From contig NC_062974.1 of NCBI RefSeq assembly GCF_023078275.1, positions 24,340,110 to 24,404,109 on the forward strand: a stretch of 64,000 nucleotides of DNA, in the 5' to 3' direction. The DNA is from Leguminivora glycinivorella (Eukaryota; Arthropoda; Insecta; Lepidoptera; Tortricidae). Shown here piece after piece: positions 22,088-31,443 of the stretch. Numbering within the stretch: the first letter of the stretch is position 1; every line of letters starts with the position of its first letter. The position numbers were made by a program, and so were the translations under genes. The notes beneath the pieces were generated by a model that worked only from the letters and a program-made list of their open reading frames with translations, searched no databases and was not told the DNA's origin.

Positions 22088-23319
22088 ATTAACACATTTC
22101 TAGGCAGCAGGTACTCCTGAAAAACGAATTAGTTTGTCCAGTATCACTCTTAGCATTATTGACTGTCCTTGACAAGTGGTACACGGCTGTGAGTTCTCTT
22201 GGTATTTTAGTTACTATTGATTGGGAAAATTGACTTTGAAGTTGCTCTTGGAAATATCTGTGTTTATCTTTAAACCTTAAAATGCGTCTCACTCTTACTT
22301 AGATTTAGCTCTGGCTACAGCTATGGCTACAGCTTGTCCAGAATCGCTCTTAGCGTTACTGAGAGCGTTACTGCCGGACTGTCCTTGACAAGTGCTACAC
22401 GGCTGTGAGTTCTCTTGGTATTTTAGTTACTATTGATTGGGAAAATTGACTTTGAAGTTGCTCTTGGAAATATCTGTGTTTATCTTTAAACCTTAAAATG
22501 CGTCTCACTCTTACTTAGATTTAGCTCTGGCTATAGCTATGGCTACAGCTTGTCCAGAATCGCTCTTAGCGTTACTGATAGCGTTGCTGCCGGACTGTCC
22601 TTGACAAGTGCTACACGGCTGTGAGTTCTCTTGGTATTTTAGTTACTATTGATTGGGAAAATTTACTTTGAAGTTGCTCTTGGAAATATCTGTGTTTATC
22701 TTTAAACCTTAACATGCGTCTCACTCTTACTTAGATTTAGCTCTGGCTACAGCTATGGCTACAGCTTGTCCAGAATCGCTCTTAGCGTTACTGATAGCGT
22801 TACTGCCGGACTGTCCTTGACAAGTGCTACACGGCTGTGAGTTCTCTTGGTATTTTAGTTACTATTGATTGGGAAAATTTACTTTGAAGTTGCTCTTGGA
22901 AATATCTGTGTTTATGTTTAAACCTTAACATGCGTCTCGCTCTTAGCGTTACTGATAGCGTTACTGCCGGACTGTCCTTGACAAGTGCTACACGGCTGTG
23001 AGTTCTCTTGGTATTTTAGTTACTATTGATTGGGAAAATTTACTTTGAAGTTGCTCTTGGAAATATCTGTGTTTATGTTTAAACCTTAACATGCGTCTCA
23101 CTCTTACTTAGATTTAGCTCTGGCTACAGCTATGGCTACAGCTTGTCCAGAATCGCTCTTAGCGTTACTGATAGCGTTGCTGCCCGACTGTCCTTGACAA
23201 GTGCTACACGGCTGTGAGTTCTCTTGGTATTTTAGTTACTATTGATTGGGAAAATTTACTTTGAAGTTGCGCTTGGAAATATCTGTGTTTATCTTTAAAC
23301 CTTAACATGCGTCTCACTC
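22088..23319 (-). repeat. 216-bp tandem copies of the terminal coding segment (6 units)
   Basis: ACACGGCTGTGAG recurs at 22181, 22397, 22613, 22829, 22990, 23206 and 23422. The period is exactly 216 bp except for one 161-bp unit. The rightmost is the true 3' coding end of the minus-strand gene 23320-24292. The other six lie after its stop. Read on minus, the units keep the CSTC ... SNAKSDSGQA coding stretch almost unchanged in most copies. Each unit also carries a segment absent from the main exon (between TTCCAAGAGCAAC and CCAAGAGAACTCACAG) and has its own stops. High identity implies recent expansion or homogenisation. Confidence 0.9.
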
Positions 23320-24292
23320 TTACTTAGATTTAGCTCTGGCTACAGCTATGGCTACAGCTTGTCCAGAATCGCTCTTAGCGTTACTGATAGCGTTACTGCC
23401 CGACTGTCCTTGACAAGTGCTACACGGCTGTGAGTTCTCTTGGTTCTCTTGTTGCTCTTGGAAGTAGACATCTTGTCTAGGCGACGGCGGCGGTGGCGGC
23501 GGTGGCGGCGGGGGTGGTGGCCAGTACGGTCCTGGTGGGGGAGGGGGTGGTGGCGGCCAAAAGGGGGGTGGTGGTGGTGATGGCGATATTCGGGCGGACA
23601 GTCGGGGTAGTACTCGTATGGTGAGCGTTTTATCCGCTCTGTGGGCGGTTTGGGCGATTCGCCATCTGAAAATAGGGAAAGATGTTTTTAGGTTTCATGC
23701 GTATACAAAATTAGTAAGGGTACAGGAGGCAAATTCGACTGGCTGGTAATTTCAACTAATTATATTTTTTTCAGGCGCGTCAAACTTATAACACCCCGAC
23801 GCAAAAACGACGGGGTGTTATAAGTTTGACGTGCCTGTCTGTCTGTTTGTCTGTCTGTCTGTGTGTGTGTCTGTCTGTGGCATCGTAGCTCCCGAACGGA
23901 TGAACCGATTTAGATTTTTTTTTGTTTGAAAGCAGAATTAGTCGGAAGTGTTCTTAGCGATGTTTCATGAAAATCAGTCCACTATGTCGGAGGTTTTTTC
24001 AAATTTTTAATTTTGTGGTTAAGGTTATAAAAAAGGGTATCCATGCACTGGTCACATACGGCATACCTGTTCAATCTGTTCTTTGCTTAGATTTTTAAGG
24101 ATCTGCCATTTTCTATCAACGGGACCATATTTTTAATGCTCAATACTCAGGATCAAAGAGGATTGATATAAATATATTATTATGCATTTTCATTTTCTTT
24201 TATTTATTACGCAGATATTATGTATACTTACATTGCACATCAGTCCAACAAACTCCAATAAGCAGAAGCACAGGCACGACAGTTCTCCACAT
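23320..24292 (-). CDS. Secreted His/Pro-rich protein with CSTC C-terminus, two exons (135 aa)
   Basis: Exon 1 is 24232-24292 (61 nt), a signal peptide (MWRTVVPVLLLIGVCWTDVQ) ending at GTAAGT, phase 1. Exon 2 is 23320-23665 after a CTATTTTCAG acceptor. The join is 407 nt; the frame stays open to TAA with one partial codon shared across the intron. Order of segments: KRSP dibasic/Ser-Pro, YYPDC, a His run, a long Pro tract interrupted by GPYWPP, Gln/Glu-rich FQEQQENQEN, then CSTCQGQSGSNAISNAKSDS ending in Ala/Val/Lys. The KR-SP, Pro-tract and CSTC-SNAKS features are shared with 31444-33294, so the two are paralogues. TATAAAAA lies at 24333-24340. The intron carries the CTGT-core repeat. Function unknown; structural secretion product is inferred. 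Confidence 0.8.
23788..24010 (+). repeat. Interspersed (CTGT)n-core repeat, copy 2
   Basis: It begins with a short palindrome around CACCCCGACGCAAAAACGAC, then GTCTGTCTGT tracts, CATCGTAGCTCCCGAACGG and ATGTTTCATGAAAATCAGTC. It lies in the intron of 23320-24292. Confidence 0.7.
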
Positions 24293-24332
24293 GGTGCCGA
24301 TCTAATTTGCCACTTTATCTACAAATGGTACA

Positions 24333-24340
24333 TTTTTATA
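24333..24340 (-). promoter_or_regulatory. TATA box of gene 23320-24292
   Basis: The minus strand reads TTATAAAAATG, with TATAAAAA 41-48 bp before the ATG. Confidence 0.65.
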
Positions 24341-27030
24341 AGCCTGAAATATAAACAGCAAATATGGCGAGAAAATTCCCCCCAGTTCCTTGTAATTGCC
24401 ACAGATATGTGAGTAAATAGATGTCACATCTGGAAAAATACGCGTGGAAGGTGAGAATTCAATATCATATTATACATACATTGCTGCATTGTCCTAATGT
24501 CATATAAAGTGTAGTTTTAAAATTTTCTTTGGTCTACCGTAAGTTTACCTAGGGTAAGTATTCTACAATAGCAAAAATACTACATTTAGTTACCATTATT
24601 GAAACAGCAGTAAAAACGAACAAGCAATAAAGAAAAATCATACAAGAAACGTGAATGTAGAAATTATATGAGATGTAGAAATTTTCAAATGAACTTTCTA
24701 CGACTCACAATTACAGATAAAAAAAAATGAAAAACAAAAAAGTTGGATCCTCCTTAAAATTTTAAAGCTGTTTATATTCTTCCTACTAAGTAATTTGAGA
24801 ATCTCTGACTTACATCACTGTAGGTAATAAATACCTTGGAACGAAATAAATTAAGTACCTAATACAGTCTAGCAACAAATAGTAGTATAATTAAAAAGTG
24901 ACGGACAACATTGTAATGTCGTCCTTTCAAATCAATGTGTGAGAATGAGAATACGAGACGACACTACGATGTTGCCATTTTAATTTCTACTCTTTGTTGC
25001 AAAGCTGTACGTGTACGTAAAATTCGTACACTTTGAAGAAACATCAACACTCACTGAAATCATTGCGATGGAGGGTCGGCTCTTTTTAATTGATAGCGCT
25101 TTGGACCAGCAATTCGGAGGTCGTGGGTTAAAATCCCACTTGAACCAATTTTTTTTATAAAATACTACCGTTGATCACTGTTGACTTTTTCCAGTATCAC
25201 TTTTAAAATTTGTTACTTACCACAATAATCCAAAAGTTGACTGGTAGAGAATGCCTTCTGGAATTAAGTTCGACTTTGTACACGTTATATTTTGCAATAC
25301 AGTTTTATTAAAAAAAAGTTATGAAATTAATGAATAAATAATTCAAAATCGGGCAACTGTCCGGCCGCAAATTTTACATTTCAGAAAATTTAAGTTCAGT
25401 CAATGAAGAGTAGTAGGTACATCAATTCCTTTATCACATCGTCCTTGATCTTTTAAAGTATTGTGTAATACATTTCCTTGTAACTGTTTTATCTCATAAA
25501 AATCGTCTAAAAATCACATGTTTAATCTCAATTTTCTTCAATGAATGCTTTGTAACTGTATGTGATAAAACTAATATTTATAACGCTCATTAGAACTTAC
25601 ACTTTCTTGATAATGAAAATGGGTCACTTTGTATGTAGATTTCCATACAAAGTGACCCGTTTTCATTGTTCTTGAGTTTATGTTCTTAAAAGAAACACAC
25701 TGCAGAGTGAAATATGAAATGCTTATACATTGGCCATCAACTTGTTAAATAAAATGAAGAATGACGTAGGCACTAGTTTTTACGGAAGTGACAAGCTGTG
25801 ATAGAAAGTACGCCTTCTTATACGTAATTTAATGAACATTTGACATTTTAGACCTGGATCATAACTATATAACATAACAAAATAAATAAAGCATTTCATA
25901 TTTCACTCTGCAGTGTGTTTCTTTTAAGAACATAAACTCAAGAACAATGAAAACGGGTCACTTTGTATGTAGATTTCCATACAAAGTGACCCGTTTTCAT
26001 TGTTCTTGAGTTTATGTTCTTAAAAGAAACACACTGCAGAGTGAAATATGAAATGCTTATACATTGGCCATCAACTTGTTAAATAAAATGAAGAATGACG
26101 TAGGCACTAGTTTTTACGGAAGTGACAAGCGGTGATAGAAAGTACGCCTTCTTATACGTAATTTAATGAACATTTGACATTTTAGACCTGGATCATAACT
26201 TTCAGTAACATCCGGGTATTTGAGGTGACAGCCCTGAATTAAAACTTACATTAATGGTATCTTTTGATTAACGCGGAATTAGCTCGTGATTTTAATATGG
26301 CTTATAAAGACACGTGTAAGCTATCGTTCTGTTTTGGTTTCATGTGCTAATACGGCGTTATTCTCGAATTATAAAATGAAAACATAAAAATAAAAATACA
26401 TAAATTTCTCCTTAAGTAAAAAGAGAAAATAAACAACAAATTGCACAAAGGTGAGGTATTATACGCCTAATCAACTGGCTCAATTGAAATTTAAATAAGT
26501 ATTATAGATTTTTAGAAATTTACTACGTAATTATTCATTGAACCGTCTACTCATAAATGTGTCTGTGACCACTCCTTTGAAAACAAAATCAGCACCAAGC
26601 AATCATAGACTATATCACCTTGACTTAAAGTCTACGTAACTTGTCATAGACTCCTTCCACCGGTGCTAATAACTAAACCACATGTAAAATCACGCGTTAC
26701 CATATCAACTATGAATTTTAGACGACTCAAAAATTTGATACATTTATTTGCTACAAACCGCAATGATGCAATGTTTTTGATGCCATAATATTTTATCTGC
26801 GTGCCATATTTGCTAGTCTTTGTTGACTGGACTAACCGCGATTGCGGATGAGAAATGGGTTTTCTGAGATATTTTCCATCCAACGAGAGTCTGGACTATA
26901 GCAATTAGGCGTGCCCTGCAATGCTGCTCAGGGCAATAACCGAGAAAGTCGAAAATCATCAATTTAAAACCTCTTTCTCTGTTACTCTAATGATGAGTGA
27001 AAGAAAAATAGTTAGTTAGTTTGATGTTTT
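24341..27030. other. Intergenic region with inverted and direct repeats
   Basis: No gene is supported. It contains a repeat related to 53310-53430 (24890-25020), a tRNA-like fragment near 25095-25148 with GTGGGTTAAAATCCCAC, and the complex repeat at 25614-26202. The minus frame at 26644-26883 shows no recognisable features. Confidence 0.5.
25614..26202. repeat. Hairpins with 200-bp direct and inverted copies
   Basis: A palindrome (GGGTCACTTTGTATGTAGATTTCCATACAAAGTGACCC type) occurs near 25619-25660 and again near 25955-26000. The following roughly 210 bp (from TTGTTCTTGAGTTTATG to GACCTGGATCATAACT) is present twice directly, about 25664-25868 and 26002-26202. An inverted copy of its first part lies between them (about 25888-25950). 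This looks like a rearranged foldback element. Confidence 0.75.
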
Positions 27031-27450
27031 ATAGTCAGGATTTTATTTTGTTCGTGTTGGTGTGGTGAAAAATGTGTTTCACGCGGTGACAACGTTTATT
27101 TAACCGCACACCGTGCCAATATCGATACCCGAGAAAGCGAAAGATTCCGATATTGAACCGCGAGCCTAGCAAGTGGTTCAAAAAGTGGAATCTTGAGCTT
27201 TGCGAGGGTTTCAGGGTACGAAGGTTAAACAAACCACCGAGTGAAACACAAAATTTTTCACCACACCAACAGTAACATCAGGAATAAAATAATTACTGGC
27301 TACAAAACAACAGACTATTTAAAATTTATTAATTTATTCATTTTCATTTATGATTCAAAATCATCAATTTATAGGTAAAATAAAATCTACCAGCCAGCTT
27401 AAGACATCAAGTTCAAATTTGAAATTGCCTTGCACTCTTGTGCAGCAAAA
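27030..27450. mobile_element. MITE-like repeat, paired with 60000-60400
   Basis: GTTGGTGTGGTGAAAAATG (27055) and its inverse CACCACACCAAC (about 27259-27270) bracket a GC-richer centre with CGAGAAAGCGAAAGATTCC. A related sequence, including about 150 bp downstream (TGACATCAAGTT, TTTGCACTCTTGTG), is at 60003-60400, and weaker relatives are at 55050-55235 and, inverted, 42990-43075. Confidence 0.6.
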
Positions 27451-27575
27451 TGCACTCTGTTTGTGCATGCTATAAAATGCAATGTTGCTAACTGTTTGAG
27501 AACCAGATCGAATACCAAAGAGAGCCTTTAATGTAAAATCGGCAACACCTATATAATGGACGGTGATGCCGATCA

Positions 27576-28180
27576 GTGCATCAGGAAGGACATATATGCG
27601 AAAACGCCGTGTCACATGGTTTAAAATACAATGGCAGAAAAAGTGAAATATTACTTTTTAAAGCAGGCAACAAAACATACCCGATACCTCAGCTTGAACT
27701 TTCTGGTGTTGTATTGAACCATGTGAAGTCCTTTAAATATCTTGGACACTGGGTGACCGAGGACCTTACTGACGATGCAGATATGGAGAGAGAGCGCAGG
27801 GCACTGGCTGTCAGGTGTAATATGCTGGCTAGACGGTTTTCAAAGTGCACTAGGGAGGTTAAAATAACCCTTTTTAAAGCATTCTGCCAGTCATTTTATG
27901 CCTGTAGCCTATGGACCAGTTATACGCAGCGTTCATATAATCCCTGCGCGTACAATATAATGATGCGTTCAGGATCCTGCTAGGGCTACCTCGGCATTGT
28001 AGCGCGTCGGGGATGTTCGCAGACGCGCGCACGGACGGGTTTCACGCAATAGTCTGCAAGAGGGTGGCGTCTCTCATGCGCAGGCTGTCGGGGGGCCCCG
28101 GCACGATCTTGAATGCATTATCATCCAAATTTGACTGTCCTTTTATGCGCAAATGGAATGAAATGCACATTAAAATTTGA
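27576..28180 (+). pseudogene. Non-LTR retrotransposon reverse transcriptase remnant, frameshifted
   Basis: The first frame includes HVKSFKYLGHWVTEDLTDDA and RCNMLARRFSKCT, the thumb and post-thumb region of LINE reverse transcriptases (the YLG motif is diagnostic). At about 27940 the frame shifts by one and continues as RVQYNDAFRILLGLPRHCSA ... FMRKWNEMH to a stop near 28180. The catalytic core (YADD region) is absent. It is a 5'-truncated dead copy, most like jockey/RTE-type C-termini. Confidence 0.8.
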
Positions 28181-30177
28181 TAATTATTAATATTTGATAT
28201 ATTTTACCAGATTTAAGCCTAGAAAGTTATATGTGAGAAAATTAATGACGTAATGAAGAAATTTTTAGAATAGAAGTTAGTGAGTGAAACATACATGAAA
28301 TAAATATTAAAAAATATTTTGGTAATTATCGGCTACGCTCTATTTTCGATTCCGGTTTGGGGTGCGAACTTGCGATACCGTCTGGAATCCTTAGGCCCAA
28401 TCAAACCACATTATCGGGCATCCTAAGCAAGTAAGCCTGAAGGGCTATTTATCTACAAACTAACCCCTTTTTTATTTTATTTCTTTTTCCCTAGCTAAAC
28501 CCCCCTTTTCCCCAATACTGCTAATAGACCATAACTTCTCGAGCTTTCTAATGTTTATCGAAACACCGAGCAGGCGCTAACTTTTATGAGAACTAAGTAA
28601 GTCTACTAACTTTTCTAAGCTTTTGACTTTCCATCAGTGGACGGCGCTCGCATGCCACTGGACCCTAAAACAAACCTATGCTTTTTATTCCAAAGAATAG
28701 TTTGTTTCCCTAACCAACTTGATAGAATTTACCTTGAAAAACCAGTTAGCAACACTAAGTGTCCCGCAACCACACCGAAAGATCAGAAATTGCTACCACA
28801 ATTATTAATTTCACTCAGATAAGAGATTTTATAAATTTAACAGTTTTACCACATAGTTTAAGATAGTAAACACCACATTTAAAGTCCATTTAATCCATAT
28901 AAATAGTAGTAGTTAAGTTATTTCTCCACAATACACGTTGACCAATTATATTTTAAGACCAATCATAAAAGAACTCTTCATAGAAATAGTGTGTGACTCT
29001 ACCCTAATCCTATCAATTTCCCTACTCTAGCATATATCTGAGACACAGACAGTCACTTACCATAGATCTTGAGTTCAGAATATGCACAAGTGTATCCCTA
29101 CTAGAGCTGTACAGTTCACCCAGCGAAGCTGAGATAGGCAACCTATAGGCTTGAGTTGGTTAGATCCCCCCCTCTGCTCTTGCCCGCAGGCTAGGGTAGC
29201 AGAGAGTAGATCGCCCTATCCGTGTATATATTCAGTATTCTAGGACACACCAGTACCAGCCACATGGGAGGCCCAGCTGCGATCAAACTTTACTTAGATG
29301 TGGATCGATCACAACCGAAATCCCCAGCGACCAACGCCAGCATGGACCAGAGCACCGAGTAAATAAATATATATATATATATATATATATAGGACCCCAG
29401 CCTCAAATACTGCCGACTTCAGTGAGCAAGGATTACTCCTAATATCTTTCGTCAATCGTGAAAGTCCTCACTTCCATCTAACAGTTGGACTCTTTGAGAC
29501 CGGTGAGAAAGTACGCTTTTGTAAATAGAAAAAAGCGCCCAAGCCTCCACTTGGAACAAAAAGACCCCTAAACGCCTTATGTTTAACACCGCAAGGTATA
29601 AAGCGCTTAGCCGGACAACAGTCTGTCACAAACAATGATCTGGCTTATAACTTTCACAAAATAACCCCATAGAAAATTACTAAGTTCAATTTTACTGACC
29701 AAGTAAACAAACGAGTGAAGCTTCCTTTACGTGCTATAATCTAAGCTTAGTTTTGCAAGAATTTCTCCCTACAAAACAAAACACAGACTTATCTCCAAGC
29801 ACCAGCCATACATCGACCCAGTCTTTGTATTGCTTGACGGCACTCATGAAACAAAGCACAAAAAACTTCACTACACTTTAATTTAAATGTAACACTACAC
29901 TATAAATAGAACACTAAAATGAACCCACAACTGACGGTAAAGCAATTCCACCACAGGTCTAAGTTCAACTGTACGACGATATTGTCCCCGCACAATCAAA
30001 CAGAGACACAATTTCAAAGTTTACAATCACTTAGAATAATTTCCAAGTAAAAACAAACAGAGAAACAATAGCAGAACAACTTCACTCATCAGTATAACAC
30101 ACGAAAGCCAGAGACACTCTAGAGAGAGAGAGTCTTCTAGATATTTTAAGAATGCCGCGCGTCAGCTCGCTCCGACC
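28181..30177. other. Unclassified non-coding region, possibly LTR-like
   Basis: No gene is recognised in about 2 kb. It includes a TA microsatellite (29368-29391) and an AGAGAG stretch (30121-30131). On the minus strand it lies downstream of the strong TATA box at 30178-30187, so it could be a transcribed leader or LTR part. No pol, primer-binding site or second LTR copy was seen. Confidence 0.3.
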
Positions 30178-30187
30178 CTTTTATAGA
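30178..30187 (-). promoter_or_regulatory. TATA box adjoining an iterated array
   Basis: The minus strand reads TATAAAAGGGTCGG, an excellent TATA match, immediately downstream of the 11-bp array at 30191-30386. No coding exon was found downstream. Confidence 0.5.
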
Positions 30188-30190
30188 TTC

Positions 30191-30386
30191 TATCTCCGAC
30201 TTAAATCCGACCTATCCCCGACCTATCTCCGACGCATCTCCAACGTATCTCCGACCTATATCCGACGTATCTCCGACCTTTCTCCGACATCCGACCTATC
30301 TCCGACGTATCTCCGACATCCGACCTATCCCCGACCTATCTCCGACGTATCTCCGACATCCGACCTATCCCCGACCTATCTCCGAC
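30191..30386 (-). repeat. 11-bp iterated array, about 19 units (GTCGGAGATAS)
   Basis: The plus strand shows CCGAC repeated about 19 times at 11-bp spacing (CTATCTCCGAC / GTATCTCCGAC), with three 7-bp spacings. The three short spacings give a higher-order pattern of about 40 bp. The open frame through it (30152-30400) is a by-product of the repeat and not a gene. Confidence 0.85.
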
Positions 30387-30830
30387 TAGGCGGCTATTAA
30401 ATCGCGCACATAAGAGAAAGATCATAAATGCTTTGTTTACTAAGTCATACGCCCTACGCAATAAAGTTCACGATCATCACGCGGATGTTTGCTTATTAAC
30501 ACGTGCAGATTGCACCTGTTTTAGAGAGAGACAGAGCTATTGGTATTGATACCTATGTAGTCCTATAGTGGAGCGTTCCGTAAATATTTTTACGTAAATA
30601 TTATTTTGTGAAAGATTGTTTAAATCAATTTAGTAAGTAATTTCGCAATGAAAGATCACATTTGTTCCTAATTGTTGACATTGAATGATATATTCAGGAA
30701 GTATAATAATCAATATTAGTCATTATTACCTCTCTGACTTGTGATTGGGATTGGAACCAAGACGCAATATCGGAACGCCATTCGTTTGACAAAACAAATT
30801 GTTAGTGTCAACAATCCAACCATGTGAATA

Positions 30831-30986
30831 TAAATAATTAATTGAAATACGGTTGTACTCACCGCCGAGTCTAGCCGTCGTGTGAACTCCTATACGCCTG
30901 AAGAGGGGCCTCCGAATTGGCCCGAAACATGTCGCAGCAATAGCGATATAATAACGTGAGTACAACCGTATTTCAATTAATTATTT
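30831..30986. mobile_element. Inverted-repeat element with hammerhead-like core
   Basis: The arms 30831-30861 and 30956-30986 are perfect 31-bp inverted repeats (AAATAATTAATTGAAATACG ...). The centre holds CTGAAGA (30898-30904), a GGGCC/GGCCC stem (30906-30910 with 30919-30923), GAAAC (30924-30928) and ATGTC. This order (CUGANGA, stem II, GAAA, short stem III, GUC) is the hammerhead ribozyme core, with one extra G before stem II. Confidence 0.6.
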
Positions 30987-31365
30987 GAATATGTCTCACG
31001 GAAGTTTAACATGTGAATATAGTTTGTAAATATGTAAGCTTTTTCCAATAAGTTGTGCATCGAATAATAGTGAATTTTATGAGTGATGACGTAACTAAAC
31101 ATGTGATTAATCATCACAGATATTATTTGTTACAATATTCAATGAAATCCAGAAGGAAATATACACCAAAAAGTTAGTCAAGGAAAAGTTGATTCGCCGT
31201 AAGTTTTATGTGTAATAACGAGTCCATTTCCTCTTAGACGCTTGTTCTGTTACAACTGTTTATAGTTATAAATAAATACCAAATAAAAATTGTTGACGTG
31301 CGGTAACGCTTGGTGGGGTATTTTTATAATGTTATGTTAGAAAAATAAAAATCAAATTACAATAA
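30987..31365. other. Intergenic, nothing recognised
   Basis: AT-rich unique sequence with no repeat or gene signal seen. Confidence 0.4.
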
Positions 31366-31371
31366 TTTATT
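31366..31371 (-). terminator. Polyadenylation signal of gene 31444-33294
   Basis: AATAAA on the minus strand, about 73 nt past the TAA stop. Confidence 0.55.
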
Positions 31372-31443
31372 CATTTAATAATAACAAGGTGATCACACAT
31401 AATAATGTAAAATCAGTGAAAGCAGTCAGGTACCCAAAATGAT

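Noticed and set aside
25095..25150. Possible tRNA gene (GTGGGTTAAAATCCCAC)
   Set aside because: Only a T-arm-like hairpin is present; the B box is altered and no cloverleaf forms.
28300..28420. Retroviral-type primer-binding site (TTGGGGTGCGAAC)
   Set aside because: No LTR end directly before it and no second LTR copy in the window.
30152..30400. 82-codon frame with SDLSPTYLR repeats
   Set aside because: It is produced by the 11-bp array, starts in the promoter-like region and has no signal of translation.
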